Positions 23,617-32,282 of a DNA stretch of 64,000 nt are shown here, in pieces; positions within the stretch are counted from its first letter, which is position 1; the number at the start of each line of letters is the position of its first letter. The notes beneath the pieces are model-generated. The model did not search any database and was not told the DNA's origin. It saw only the letters and a list, made by a program, of their open reading frames with translations. Source of the DNA: Streptomyces sp. I05A-00742. Lineage in GTDB: Bacteria > Actinomycetota > Actinomycetes > Streptomycetales > Streptomycetaceae. A program made the position numbers and the translations under genes. Where the stretch lies: positions 1 to 64,000 of the forward strand of contig NZ_JABETO010000023.1 in the NCBI RefSeq assembly GCF_013055795.1, given 5' to 3'.

Positions 23617-24321
23617 ATGACTGCTCACCCCGTGCGTTCACGTTCCAGGACCGCGGCCGGGCTCCCGCCCATCACCGCCGAGAAAGTGATCACCGCGGCC
23701 CTCGACCTGACCAGGGAACACGGCCTGGAGGGCTGGACGATCCGGCAGCTCTCCGGTGCCCTGGGCGTCTACCCCGGCGTGATCTACCACCACGTCGGGG
23801 ACCGGGAGACCGTCGTGGACCTGGTCACGGACCGTGTCGTCACCGAAATGCCCCTGCCCGCCGCCGAACTCACCTGGCGCCCGTGGTTCAAGGCGTTCCT
23901 GGTGGACGGGCGACTGGTTCTCCGCCGCCACCCCGGCACCGCCCGGCGGCTGGTACGGCTCGGCCCCACCGTGCCCGCCGCCCTCCCCGCCATCGACCGC
24001 GGGGTGCGCGTCCTGCAACGCGCCGGTTTCGGCCAGGACGCCACCCTCGTCTACCGGTACCTCCTCAACAGCGCCTTCATGCTCGTCGCCACCGAGGACG
24101 AACAGGAGGCCAACCCGGGGGCCCGCTCCCGGATGACCGAAGTCCTCGGCGCCTACCACGACGACACGGAGCAGCCTGGGCTGGCCGCGGCCGGCAGCGA
24201 CGTCCTGACCAGGGCCGCGGACCCGCGCACGCCGCAGGAGATGGCCGCCGACTTCTTCGCGTTCACGGTGGCGAGAGCGCTCGACGGCGCGGAGGCGCTG
24301 CTCTCGGCGGGGCCTCGGTGA
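23617..24321 (+). CDS. TetR-family transcriptional regulator
   Basis: 234 aa. N-terminal TetR HTH: ITAEKVITAALDLTREHGLEGWTIRQLSGALGVYPGVIYHHVGDRETVVDLV (about residues 18-68), with a ligand-binding C-terminal domain of the tetracycline-repressor type. The ATG at 23617 lacks a ribosome site but has TAAAGT seven bases before it, so a leaderless mRNA is likely. It is divergent from the ABC pair and probably represses it or the neighbouring MFS pump. The inducer might be the cluster product. It is the likely right border gene of the cluster. Confidence 0.9.
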   Translation: MTAHPVRSRSRTAAGLPPITAEKVITAALDLTREHGLEGWTIRQLSGALGVYPGVIYHHVGDRETVVDLVTDRVVTEMPLPAAELTWRPWFKAFLVDGRLVLRRHPGTARRLVRLGPTVPAALPAIDRGVRVLQRAGFGQDATLVYRYLLNSAFMLVATEDEQEANPGARSRMTEVLGAYHDDTEQPGLAAAGSDVLTRAADPRTPQEMAADFFAFTVARALDGAEALLSAGPR

Positions 24322-24329
24322 GGGTGCCC

Positions 24330-24428
24330 CGGGCCCTCCCTTTCACCGTTTCTGCGGGGGGTGCCCCGCATCCCCCCTGAAACCGCGCGCCGCAGGCGCG
24401 CTCAGGGGGTGCGGGGGCTGGCCCCCGC
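24330..24428. terminator. Intergenic repeat element between convergent genes
   Basis: Starts with the CCTTTCACCGTTTCTGCGGG segment shared with the elements at 14529 and 46571, and contains GCGCGCC-GCA-GGCGCGC and a GGGGTGCGGGGGC stretch. It lacks the large CCGGACGGGC palindrome. It probably terminates both the TetR and the MFS-fusion transcripts. Confidence 0.65.
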
Positions 24429-26900
24429 TCACCGATCCGCGTGCCCGACCTGAAGATCCCGCTCCGTCCGGCCGCCCCCCGCCACCTGGAGCACCGTCGC
24501 GACCGGCGGGTAGCCCGCCGCGACCACCGTGTACTCGCCCGCCGGCAGATCGACGAAGCGGAAGGTCCCGTCCACGCCGGTGATCGCGGAGTCGACGACG
24601 TTCCCGGCGGCGTCGAGGAGGGTGACGCGGGCGTCCTCGACGGGACGGCCGCCGCCGGCGCGGACGGTTCCGCGGAGGACGGCGCCGCCGGCGAGTTCGA
24701 TGTCCTGGCGGGTCTCGCGGGCGGACTGGACGGTGACGGGGAGGGCGGCGGGGCGGTGGGCGGGGGCGCTGGCGGCGAGGGTGTACTCGCCGGCCACGAG
24801 TTCGCCGATGACGTAGCCGCCCTCGTGGCCGGTCCTGGTGGAGGAGACGACCTCGCCCTGCACATTGGTGAGGGTCACCAGCGCCTCGCAGACCGGGCTG
24901 CCGTCGGCGGTGCGGACGGTTCCGGCGAGCCGGCCGGCGCCGCCGAGGATCACGTCGAGCTCGACGGGCCGTTCGCCGACGGTGACGGTGACCGCCTGGG
25001 GCTGGTGGCCGCCGGCCGCGGCGATGAGGACGTAGGAGCCGGTGCCGGGGGTGCTGAGCGCGTAACGGCCGTCGTCGCCGCTCGCGCCGCGCCCGATCTG
25101 CCGGCCCTGGACGTCGATCAGGGTGAGGGCGGCCCGGGGGACGGTGGTGCCGTCGTGGTGCTGGACGGCACCGGTGACGGGGACGCCCGCGGTGAGGGGC
25201 GGGACGTCCGGGACGTATGCGTCCCGCGGCGGGTCCGGCTCGGTGATCAGCGGTGCGGGCGGCGGCGGGGGCGGTTCACCGCACGAGGACGGTTCGCTGC
25301 GCGCGGGCGGGATGGTGGGCGCTTCGGGGGCGTTGTGGGACACCAGCGGTTTCTCCTTCAGCAGGAAGGCGAGCAGGAAGCCGAGGACGAACACCGGCAC
25401 GAGGTAGAGGAAGATCCGCGGCATGGCCTCCGCGTACGCCCGGACGTAGCCGTCCCGCAGCGACGCGGGCAGCGCGTGCACGAGGCCGGGGGTGAGGGAG
25501 TCGGCGTCCGGGACCCCGCCGCGGCGCGGGAGTTCGCCGGCGAGCCGGTCGGCCAGCCGGTGCGCGAAGAGCGTGCCGAAGACGGCGGCGCCCACCGAAC
25601 CGCCGATCTGCCGAAAGAAGTTGTTGGCGCTGGTGGCGGTGCCCAGGTCGGCGGGGTGGACGGAGTTCTGCACGGCGAGGACCAGCACGGGCAGCGCCAG
25701 TCCGATGCCGACGCCGAGGACGGCCATCCAGAGGCTGTAGACCAGCCGTCCGGTCCCGGCGTCCAGGTGCGAGAGCAGGTACATGCCCTCGGCGGACAGG
25801 GCGCAGCCCAGGACGGGCAGCAGCTTGTAGTGCCCGGTGCGGCTGACCAGTTGGCCCGAGACAAGGGAGGCGGCCACGACCCCGCCCATCATCGGCAGCA
25901 TCAGCAGCCCGGACTCGGTGGCGTCCGCGCCGTCGACCATCTGCAGGAAGGTCGGCAGATAGCTTGCCGCGCCGAAGAGGCCGACGCCGACCACCGCGCC
26001 GACCAGTCCGGTGACGGTGAAGACGGAGTCGCGGAAGAGGTGGGGCGGGATGATCGGTTCGGCCGCGAACTGCTCGACGACCAGGAAGAGCAGGGCCGTT
26101 CCGAGCGCCCCGGCGGCGAGCCCGAGGGTCACCCGGGACGTCCAGGCGTACTCGGTGCCGCCCCAGCTCGTCAGCAGCACCAGGCAGGTGGCGGAGGTGG
26201 TGAGCAGCAGCGCGCCGAGCACGTCGAACCGGCCGCGGGCGGTCGGCCGGGGCAGGTCCAGGGCCTTGAGGACGACGGCGAGGGTGACCAGCCCGAAGGG
26301 CACGTTGATGTAGAAGCACCAGCGCCAGGAGGCGTGGTCGGTGAAGAAGCCGCCCAGCAGCGGCCCGGCCACGGAGGCCAGTCCGAAGGCGGCGCTGATG
26401 ACGCCCATGAAGCGGCCGCGCTCCCGGGGCGGGACGATGTCGGCGATGATCGCCTGCACACCGATCAGCAGTCCGCCGGCGCCGATGCCCTGGAGCGCGC
26501 GGAAGGCGATGAGCTGGTCCATGGTGCGCGACCAGCCGGCCAGTCCCGAGCCGAGGACGAAGACGACGATCGCGAAGACGAAGACCGTCTTGCGGCCGAG
26601 GAGGTCACCGACCTTGCCGTAGAGCGGCAGGACGACGGTGGAGGTGAGCAGGTAGGCGGTGACGGCCCACGACATCCGGTCCACGCCGTGCAGATCGCCC
26701 ACGATCCGCGGCAGGGCGGTGGCCACGATCGTCTGGTCGAGCGCCGCGAGGAGCAGCGTGAGCATCAGCGCCGTGAAGATGAGTCGGATCCGCCCCGGGC
26801 CCGGCCGTGGCGCCCGGCCGGGCGGTGGGGCGGGGCCGGCCGCGGGCAGGGGAGACCGACCGCTCTTCACCAAGGTGGCCTCGGAGATGGACCCGCCCAC
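24429..26900 (-). CDS. MFS efflux pump (DHA2) fused to three carboxypeptidase-regulatory-like domains
   Basis: About 823 aa. Residues about 40-530 are a 14-helix EmrB/QacA-type transporter (LDQTIVATALPRIV, GKVGDLLGRKTVFVF, FRALQGIGAGGLLIG). After a Pro-rich linker (PPPPPPAPL) come three roughly 80-residue beta-sandwich repeats, each with a G-x-V start and DG/GHEGGY-LP-GEYT pattern, typical of CarboxypepD_reg/CNA-B folds. The GTG at 26900 has GGGAG seven bases upstream; an ATG at 26948 lacks one. The repeats would follow the last helix; which side of the membrane they face is not certain. The MFS substrate is unknown. Its link to the cluster is doubtful: it converges with the TetR. Confidence 0.88.
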   Translation of the reverse strand: MGGSISEATLVKSGRSPLPAAGPAPPPGRAPRPGPGRIRLIFTALMLTLLLAALDQTIVATALPRIVGDLHGVDRMSWAVTAYLLTSTVVLPLYGKVGDLLGRKTVFVFAIVVFVLGSGLAGWSRTMDQLIAFRALQGIGAGGLLIGVQAIIADIVPPRERGRFMGVISAAFGLASVAGPLLGGFFTDHASWRWCFYINVPFGLVTLAVVLKALDLPRPTARGRFDVLGALLLTTSATCLVLLTSWGGTEYAWTSRVTLGLAAGALGTALLFLVVEQFAAEPIIPPHLFRDSVFTVTGLVGAVVGVGLFGAASYLPTFLQMVDGADATESGLLMLPMMGGVVAASLVSGQLVSRTGHYKLLPVLGCALSAEGMYLLSHLDAGTGRLVYSLWMAVLGVGIGLALPVLVLAVQNSVHPADLGTATSANNFFRQIGGSVGAAVFGTLFAHRLADRLAGELPRRGGVPDADSLTPGLVHALPASLRDGYVRAYAEAMPRIFLYLVPVFVLGFLLAFLLKEKPLVSHNAPEAPTIPPARSEPSSCGEPPPPPPAPLITEPDPPRDAYVPDVPPLTAGVPVTGAVQHHDGTTVPRAALTLIDVQGRQIGRGASGDDGRYALSTPGTGSYVLIAAAGGHQPQAVTVTVGERPVELDVILGGAGRLAGTVRTADGSPVCEALVTLTNVQGEVVSSTRTGHEGGYVIGELVAGEYTLAASAPAHRPAALPVTVQSARETRQDIELAGGAVLRGTVRAGGGRPVEDARVTLLDAAGNVVDSAITGVDGTFRFVDLPAGEYTVVAAGYPPVATVLQVAGGGRTERDLQVGHADR

Positions 26901-27078
26901 GTGTCTGCTCCCGTCGTCGCGCCTGTCCCGGCCGCCCTTTTTTCGCATTACGCGACAACGGGGAGCAAGCGCGACGTTTTACCCAGGAGTTCGGCCGTGA
27001 TGGCTTTCCGCCGGTCGGAGGCACAGTGGCGGTCCGGCGGGGGGCCGGGAAAACCACTCGATCAGGTGAGGCCGCAGG

Positions 27079-27546
27079 TCAGCCGGTGCCGGTCGTCCCG
27101 TCGCCCTTCTCCACCTCGGCGGCGAGCCGGACGAGCACGGCGTCGTAGATGCGGGCGAGGCCCTTGGGCGCGAAGGTCCGCTCGAAGAACCCGCCGATGC
27201 CCGTCGCACCGGTCCAGGTGCTGGTGACGACGGCCTTGGCGCGGCCCTCGCCGGCGGGGGTCACGGTCCATGTGGTGACCATGCTGGAGTTGCGGTCCTT
27301 CTCCACCAGTTGCCCGGAGGACGGCTCGGAGACCTCCAGCAGACAGTCCCGGACGCGCTTGCTGGTGGCCTGGAGCTTCCAGTGGACCAGCGTGCCCTCG
27401 CCGTCGCCGCCCTCCCGCACCTCGTACTCGCTGAAGTGCTCGGGCAGCAGCTTGGCACGGACGCCGCTGTAGTCGGCGAGCGTGTCGAACACCTCCTCCG
27501 GGTCCGCCGCGATGATCCGCTCGGTGGTGGCCTCGACCTGGCCCAT
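27079..27546 (-). CDS. SRPBCC (START/polyketide-cyclase-like) family protein
   Basis: 155 aa, one SRPBCC helix-grip domain. The N-terminus MGQVEATTERIIAADPEEVFDTLADYSG and the WTVTPAGEGRAKAVVTSTW strand are typical of the polyketide cyclase/CoxG-like subgroup that binds hydrophobic ligands. GGAGGA stands six bases before the ATG at 27546. No catalytic residues stand out, so only a small-molecule or lipid-binding role can be suggested. It is divergent from the GNAT gene. Confidence 0.85.
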   Translation of the reverse strand: MGQVEATTERIIAADPEEVFDTLADYSGVRAKLLPEHFSEYEVREGGDGEGTLVHWKLQATSKRVRDCLLEVSEPSSGQLVEKDRNSSMVTTWTVTPAGEGRAKAVVTSTWTGATGIGGFFERTFAPKGLARIYDAVLVRLAAEVEKGDGTTGTG

Positions 27547-27708
27547 GGCTTGTCCTCCGGAACGACGATAAGTGCAGCAGTCGCGCATGCTGCGGGTGCG
27601 GGCAAAGCCAATCACCATCGCCACACCCGCCCAAATCGGGGTGCGCTCGATCTGCGTACATACATAAATTCCGCTCTGCGGGCGCCCCGGTGCCGCTAAC
27701 GTGCGTTC

Positions 27709-28233
27709 ATGGTGCGCATACGGAAGATGACCGATGCCGATGTGGACGCCGTGGCGGCGATCCGGGTGGCCGGCTGGCGTGCGGCGTACCGGGGGCTCGT
27801 ACCGCGGACGTATCTCGACGCCATGGACCCGGTGGCGGACGCGGCGAGGCACCGGGCGCGGCGGGCGACGCCCGGCTCTCCGTCGGTGGACCTGGTCGCG
27901 ACAGCCTCCGACGAGGTCGTGGGCTGGGCCTGTTTCGGGCCGTACCGGGAGGACGATCTGCCGGCGCCCGCGGGTGAGCTGTACGCCCTCTACGTACGCC
28001 CCGCGCTGATCGGCACCGGCGTGGGCCGGTCCCTGTGCGCCGCCGCGATGGAGGGCGCGCGGGAGCGCGGTGACGCGCGCATGGCGCTCTGGGTACTCAA
28101 GGACAACGCGCGCGCCCGCCGGTTCTACGGGCGCGCGGGCTTCGTCCCGGACGGCGCGGAGACGACCGACCCGATGGACGGCGTCCCCGTCACCGAAGTC
28201 CGTTATGTGCGGGAGCCGTTGCGCGCACGGTGA
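27709..28233 (+). CDS. GNAT family N-acetyltransferase
   Basis: 174 aa single GNAT domain. Motif A is LYALYVRPALIGTGVGRSLCAAAM (acetyl-CoA pyrophosphate loop GTGVGR), and motif B covers LWVLKDNARARRFYGRAGF. The substrate is unknown; the closest feel is RimI-like or small-molecule acetyltransferases of Streptomyces. There is no ribosome site, but TAACGT at 27697-27702 lies six bases before the ATG, so the mRNA is probably leaderless. Its 3' end overlaps the convergent HEAT-repeat gene by 31 bases. Confidence 0.9.
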   Translation: MVRIRKMTDADVDAVAAIRVAGWRAAYRGLVPRTYLDAMDPVADAARHRARRATPGSPSVDLVATASDEVVGWACFGPYREDDLPAPAGELYALYVRPALIGTGVGRSLCAAAMEGARERGDARMALWVLKDNARARRFYGRAGFVPDGAETTDPMDGVPVTEVRYVREPLRAR

Positions 28234-28838
28234 GGGCCGCTCCGGCCGCTGAGCCGCGCCAGCGCGACCATGGCCGCGGGACGCAGCCGTTCGTGTTCGC
28301 GGGCCGCGACCAGGGTGGCCTCGGCGCGGCGGTCGCCGAGCACGCCGAGCCCCTCGACGCAGGCGCGGGCGACCGGCCAGCAGTGGTCCCGGGCGGCCAG
28401 CAGCCGTTCCAGGGTGGAGAGCAGGGCGGGTACGGACTCGGGGGCGCGCAGCTCGCTCAGCAGCCGGACGGGGTAGAGGGCGTAGGCGGTGCGCAGCGGG
28501 TTGGTGGCGAGGGCGGCGGCGGCGCGGGCGGTGCGGGGGTCGCGGAGGCGGGCGAGTACGTGGGCCGCGGTCGCGCAGCGCACGGGCTCGCGGTAGTTGA
28601 GCAGGAGCACCAGGGTCTCGAACGCCCGGCGGTCGCCCTTGATGCCGAGTGCGAAGGCGGCGATCTCGCGGGCCCAGAGCGGCTGTTCGGGGGCGACCAG
28701 GACCTCGGCGAGCGCGTCGCGGGCCGGCCGGCCCTCGGTGCGCACCAGGGCGAGCAGCCGCTCGTACGCCGTGAACTCGGCCGGGGAGACCAGTTCGGCC
28801 CTGACCCGCTTCAGCAGTACGCGGAATTCCTCTTCCAT
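28203..28838 (-). CDS. HEAT-repeat protein
   Basis: 211 aa, almost entirely helical with four to five HEAT-like pairs (for example RDALAEVLVAPEQPLWAREIAAFALG, TAAHVLARLRDPRTARAAAAL, PVARACVEGLGVLGDRRAEATL). Such scaffolds bind proteins or act as phycobilin-lyase-like repeats. The ATG at 28838 is preceded by GGGGAGGAGA. Partner and function are unknown. Confidence 0.8.
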   Translation of the reverse strand: MEEEFRVLLKRVRAELVSPAEFTAYERLLALVRTEGRPARDALAEVLVAPEQPLWAREIAAFALGIKGDRRAFETLVLLLNYREPVRCATAAHVLARLRDPRTARAAAALATNPLRTAYALYPVRLLSELRAPESVPALLSTLERLLAARDHCWPVARACVEGLGVLGDRRAEATLVAAREHERLRPAAMVALARLSGRSGPHRARNGSRT

Positions 28839-29211
28839 TCCTGCTCTCCTCCCCGAGTGGCCTGGACCACATGGTAAGTCGCGCCCGCGCCCCCTGGCGC
28901 TCTTGGTTACCGGTGAGTTAATCTCCCGGCACGAGCCGCACCAAGGCTCGGGCGGTCTGGTGACGCAGCCGCCATGGCACTGGCATCCCTCGATGTCGTC
29001 CGCCGGTTCGGCACTCCAGTACGGCACGGCCCCGGGACAGGGCCGGCCGGTCGCACAACTCCCTCCCCGTGGACGCCCTCTACCCGTCCACGGAAATCCT
29101 TAAGGCGCCGCGCCCGCCAGGGCCGTGTCGCGCACCCCGCTCCCGGCACCGTCGCCGGGGTGCCTCCCGTTGAGCTCCCCGTGCCCGGGGAACACCCTCT
29201 GGAGTCCCGCC
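28839..29211. other. Intergenic region between divergent HEAT and dehydrogenase genes
   Basis: 373 bases carrying the promoters of both divergent genes. No ORF with a ribosome site or recognisable product was seen. The last bases carry the GGAG ribosome site of the dehydrogenase. Confidence 0.5.
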
Positions 29212-31053
29212 ATGGACCGTCAGTCCGCCGTTCCGCCGTCCCCTTCCTCCCCCGACAGCTCGTCTTCCCCCGGCATCCCCCTGACGACCGTCGCCGTGGT
29301 CGGCCTCGGCACGATGGGCACCGGCATCGCCGAGGTCCTGGTGCGCGCCGGCCGCGAGGTCGTCGGTATCGACATCAGCGCCGACGCGACCGGACGGGCC
29401 GCCGGCGCGCTCGCCGCCGCCACCGCCCGCTCGGTCGAACGCGGCCGGCTCACGGAGGACGAACGCCGGGCCGCGCTCGGCCGGTTCCGCACCTCCACCG
29501 AGCTGGCCGACGCGGCCGGGGCCGGCCTGGTGATCGAGGTCGTGCCGGAGGACTACGCCCTCAAGCACGACGTGATCACCGCCCTCGACGGGATCGTCGC
29601 GCCCACGACGATCCTCGCCACCGGCACCAACGCGCTGTCCGTGACCCGGCTGGCCGCCGACTCCGCGCGCCCCGAACGCGTCCTCGGCCTGCACTTCTTC
29701 AACCCCGCCCCGGCCATGAAGCTGGTCGAGGTGGTCTCCTCGGTGCTCACCGCACCCGCCGCCGTCGCCGCCGTCACCGAGCTCGCCCGCGAGCTGGGCA
29801 AGGAGCCGGTCCCGGTCGGCGACCGGCCCGGGTTCGTCGCCGACGGGCTGCTGTTCGGCTACCTCAACCAGGCGGCCGCGATGTACGAGTCGCGGTACGC
29901 CTCCCGCGAGGACATCGACGCGGCGATGCGGCTGGGCTGCGGGCTGCCCATGGGACCACTCGCACTGCTGGACCTGATCGGCGTCGACACCGCCAGGACC
30001 GTCCTGGAGGCGATGTACGCGGCCTCGCACGACCGGCTGCACGCCCCCGCGCCGATCCTGGGCCAGCTGGCCGCGGCCGGCCTCACCGGCCGCAAGGCGG
30101 GACGCGGCTTCTACACCTACGCCTCCCCCGGCTCCGCGGTCGCCGTCGACGACGCGGAGACCCCCGGCGGGACGTCCGCCGCCCGGTCCGCCGGGCGTCC
30201 GGTGCGGGCGGTCGGCGTCGTCGGGACGGGGACGATGGCGAGCGGCATCGCCGAGGTCTTCGCCCGGGCGGGCTTCCCGGTGGTGCTGGCCGGGCGCTCG
30301 TCGGACAAGGCGGAGGCGGCCAAGGCCCGCGTCGCGAAGTCGCTGGCGCGGTCCGTGGAGAAGGGCAGGGTCACCCCCCGGGAGCGGGACGCGGCGCTGG
30401 ACCGGATCGCCCCGGCCGGCTCCCTCGACGCCTTCGCCGAGGTGGACCTGGCCGTCGAGGCGGTGGCCGAGGACCTCCGGGTCAAGCAGGAGCTGTTCGC
30501 GGCGCTCGACAAGGTCTGCCGGCCCGGCGCCGTGCTGGCCACCACCACGTCCTCGCTGCCGGTGATCGCCTGCGCCCGGGCGACCTCCCGCCCCGAGTCG
30601 GTCGTGGGCATGCACTTCTTCAACCCGGCGCCCGCGATGAAGCTGGTGGAGGTGGTGCGGACGGTCCTCACGGCCGACGACGCCCACGCCACGGTCCGCG
30701 AGATCTGCGCCGCCGTCCGCAAGCACCCGGTGGACTGCGGGGACCGCGCCGGCTTCATCGTCAACGCGCTGCTGTTCCCGTACCTCAACAACGCGGTGAA
30801 GATGGTGCAGGAGCACTACGCCTCGCCGGACGACATCGACACCGCCATGAAGCTCGGCGGCGGCTACCCGATGGGGCCCTTCGAGCTCCTCGACGTCGTC
30901 GGCCTCGACGTCTCCCTGGCCATCGAGCGCGTGCTGCACCGCGAGTTCCGCGACCCGGGCCTGGCCCCGGCGCCGCTGCTGGAGCACCTGGTGGCGGCGG
31001 GCTGCCTCGGGCGCAAGACGGGACGTGGCTTCCGCGAGTATGCGCGGGCCTGA
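29212..31053 (+). CDS. Tandem-duplicated 3-hydroxyacyl-CoA dehydrogenase
   Basis: 613 aa, about twice the usual 280-300. Two complete units lie head to tail: Rossmann motif VAVVGLGTMGTGIAEVLVRAG near residue 26 with the HFFNPAPAMKLVEVV signature, and again VGVVGTGTMASGIAEVFARAG near 338 with the same HFFNPAPAMKLVEVV. Both keep the His of that signature and a C-terminal domain ending GRKAGRGFYTY or GRKTGRGFREY. Likely reaction: NAD(P)-dependent interconversion of 3-hydroxyacyl- and 3-oxoacyl-CoA, perhaps hydroxybutyryl-CoA feeding crotonyl-CoA to the ccr pathway about 7 kb away. No enoyl-CoA hydratase domain is present, so it is not FadB. Start ATG with GGAG eight bases upstream. Confidence 0.93.
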   Translation: MDRQSAVPPSPSSPDSSSSPGIPLTTVAVVGLGTMGTGIAEVLVRAGREVVGIDISADATGRAAGALAAATARSVERGRLTEDERRAALGRFRTSTELADAAGAGLVIEVVPEDYALKHDVITALDGIVAPTTILATGTNALSVTRLAADSARPERVLGLHFFNPAPAMKLVEVVSSVLTAPAAVAAVTELARELGKEPVPVGDRPGFVADGLLFGYLNQAAAMYESRYASREDIDAAMRLGCGLPMGPLALLDLIGVDTARTVLEAMYAASHDRLHAPAPILGQLAAAGLTGRKAGRGFYTYASPGSAVAVDDAETPGGTSAARSAGRPVRAVGVVGTGTMASGIAEVFARAGFPVVLAGRSSDKAEAAKARVAKSLARSVEKGRVTPRERDAALDRIAPAGSLDAFAEVDLAVEAVAEDLRVKQELFAALDKVCRPGAVLATTTSSLPVIACARATSRPESVVGMHFFNPAPAMKLVEVVRTVLTADDAHATVREICAAVRKHPVDCGDRAGFIVNALLFPYLNNAVKMVQEHYASPDDIDTAMKLGGGYPMGPFELLDVVGLDVSLAIERVLHREFRDPGLAPAPLLEHLVAAGCLGRKTGRGFREYARA

Positions 31054-31174
31054 CGGTGCCGGTGGCACCGGCGGCCCCGGCGGAGGGGGCGGCGCGGCGG
31101 GCTGGGGCGGACTGCTGGAACCGGTCGGCCGTCCGTCCCGGCACGGCCGCGCGGACGCGTGTTACGTTCCCCAC

Positions 31175-32032
31175 ATGTCCCAGCCCGCCAAGTCCGTCCG
31201 CCCCCCGCGCGGGACCGCCACCAGGGGTTCCGAGGAGTCCGGCCCGTCCGGCCCGCGTCCGCCGCAGTCCGCCGCAGGACCCGAGACGGGCGGCACCCGC
31301 CGCGCCGCCGCCCAGCGCCTGACCATGCGCCGCAAACTCGCCGCCGCCGCGATGGAGTTGTTCGCCACCAAGGGCTACGAGGCCACCACCGTCGACGAGA
31401 TCGCCGCGGCGGCCGGGGTCGCCCGCCGGACCTTCTTCCGCCACTTCCGCTCCAAGGAAGAGGCCATCTTCCCCGACCACGACGACACCCTCGTCCGCGC
31501 GGCCGGGGTCCTCGACGCCGCCCCCGCGCACGAGAACCCGCTCGACACGGTGTGCCGCGGCATCAAGGAGGTCATGCGGATGTACGCGGCCTCCCCCGCC
31601 GTCTCGGTCGAGCGCTACCGCCTCACCCGCGAGGTCCCGGCCCTGCGCGAGCGCGAGATCGCCTCCGTCGCCCGCTACGAGCGGCTGTTCACCCGCTACC
31701 TCCTCGGCCACTTCGAGGAGGGCACCCACCACGACGACGACCCCCTGCTCGCCGAGGTCGCCGCCTCCGCCGTCGTCACCGCCCACAACCACGTCCTGCG
31801 GCGCTGGCTGCGCAGCGGCGGCGAGGGCGACGTCGAGACCCAGCTCGACCACGCCTTCGCCATCGTCCGCGAGACCTTCGGCAAGGGCATCGGCGCGGGC
31901 CGCGCGCCCCTGCCGGAGGGCCCGGCGGCCACCGTGCACGCGGAGGGCGAGGTCCTGGTCACCGTGGCCCGCACGGACGCGCCGCTCGGCGAAGTGATGA
32001 AGGCGATCGAGAAGGTGCTGCGGCAGCGGTAG
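31175..32032 (+). CDS. TetR-family transcriptional regulator
   Basis: 285 aa with a disordered 45-residue N-terminal arm, then a TetR HTH (RKLAAAAMELFATKGYEATTVDEIAAAAGVARRTFFRHFRSKEEAIF) and a long C-terminal domain. It is leaderless by appearance: TACGTT at 31163-31168, six bases before the ATG, and no ribosome site. It lies 121 bases after the dehydrogenase and is co-directional. From memory, a TetR of this type sits just before ccr in other Streptomyces, so it may regulate the ethylmalonyl-CoA genes. That is an inference. Confidence 0.9.
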   Translation: MSQPAKSVRPPRGTATRGSEESGPSGPRPPQSAAGPETGGTRRAAAQRLTMRRKLAAAAMELFATKGYEATTVDEIAAAAGVARRTFFRHFRSKEEAIFPDHDDTLVRAAGVLDAAPAHENPLDTVCRGIKEVMRMYAASPAVSVERYRLTREVPALREREIASVARYERLFTRYLLGHFEEGTHHDDDPLLAEVAASAVVTAHNHVLRRWLRSGGEGDVETQLDHAFAIVRETFGKGIGAGRAPLPEGPAATVHAEGEVLVTVARTDAPLGEVMKAIEKVLRQR

Positions 32033-32282
32033 GGGCGGGCGCCGCCCGGGGCTTCCCGGCGGGTCCGTCCTCCGGGACGTATCCGCCCAGTCTCCGCTAT
32101 CTGCGGCCGGACCATTGCCGACGGTAACAGGACCCCCTGCGCATAAGGCAGTTGAAGAGTCACACCAAATCCTGCTTGTCCGAAAGGTCTTCTCACATCG
32201 CATCACCCACACTTCTTAATCCCCCGTATGGAACGTGTTAACGTGCACGACGTGTCGGCCCGGACGGCAAGTGGGGGAAAGC

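Noticed and set aside
29212..31053. FadB-like multifunctional beta-oxidation enzyme
   Set aside because: Both halves are dehydrogenase units; no enoyl-CoA hydratase domain is present.
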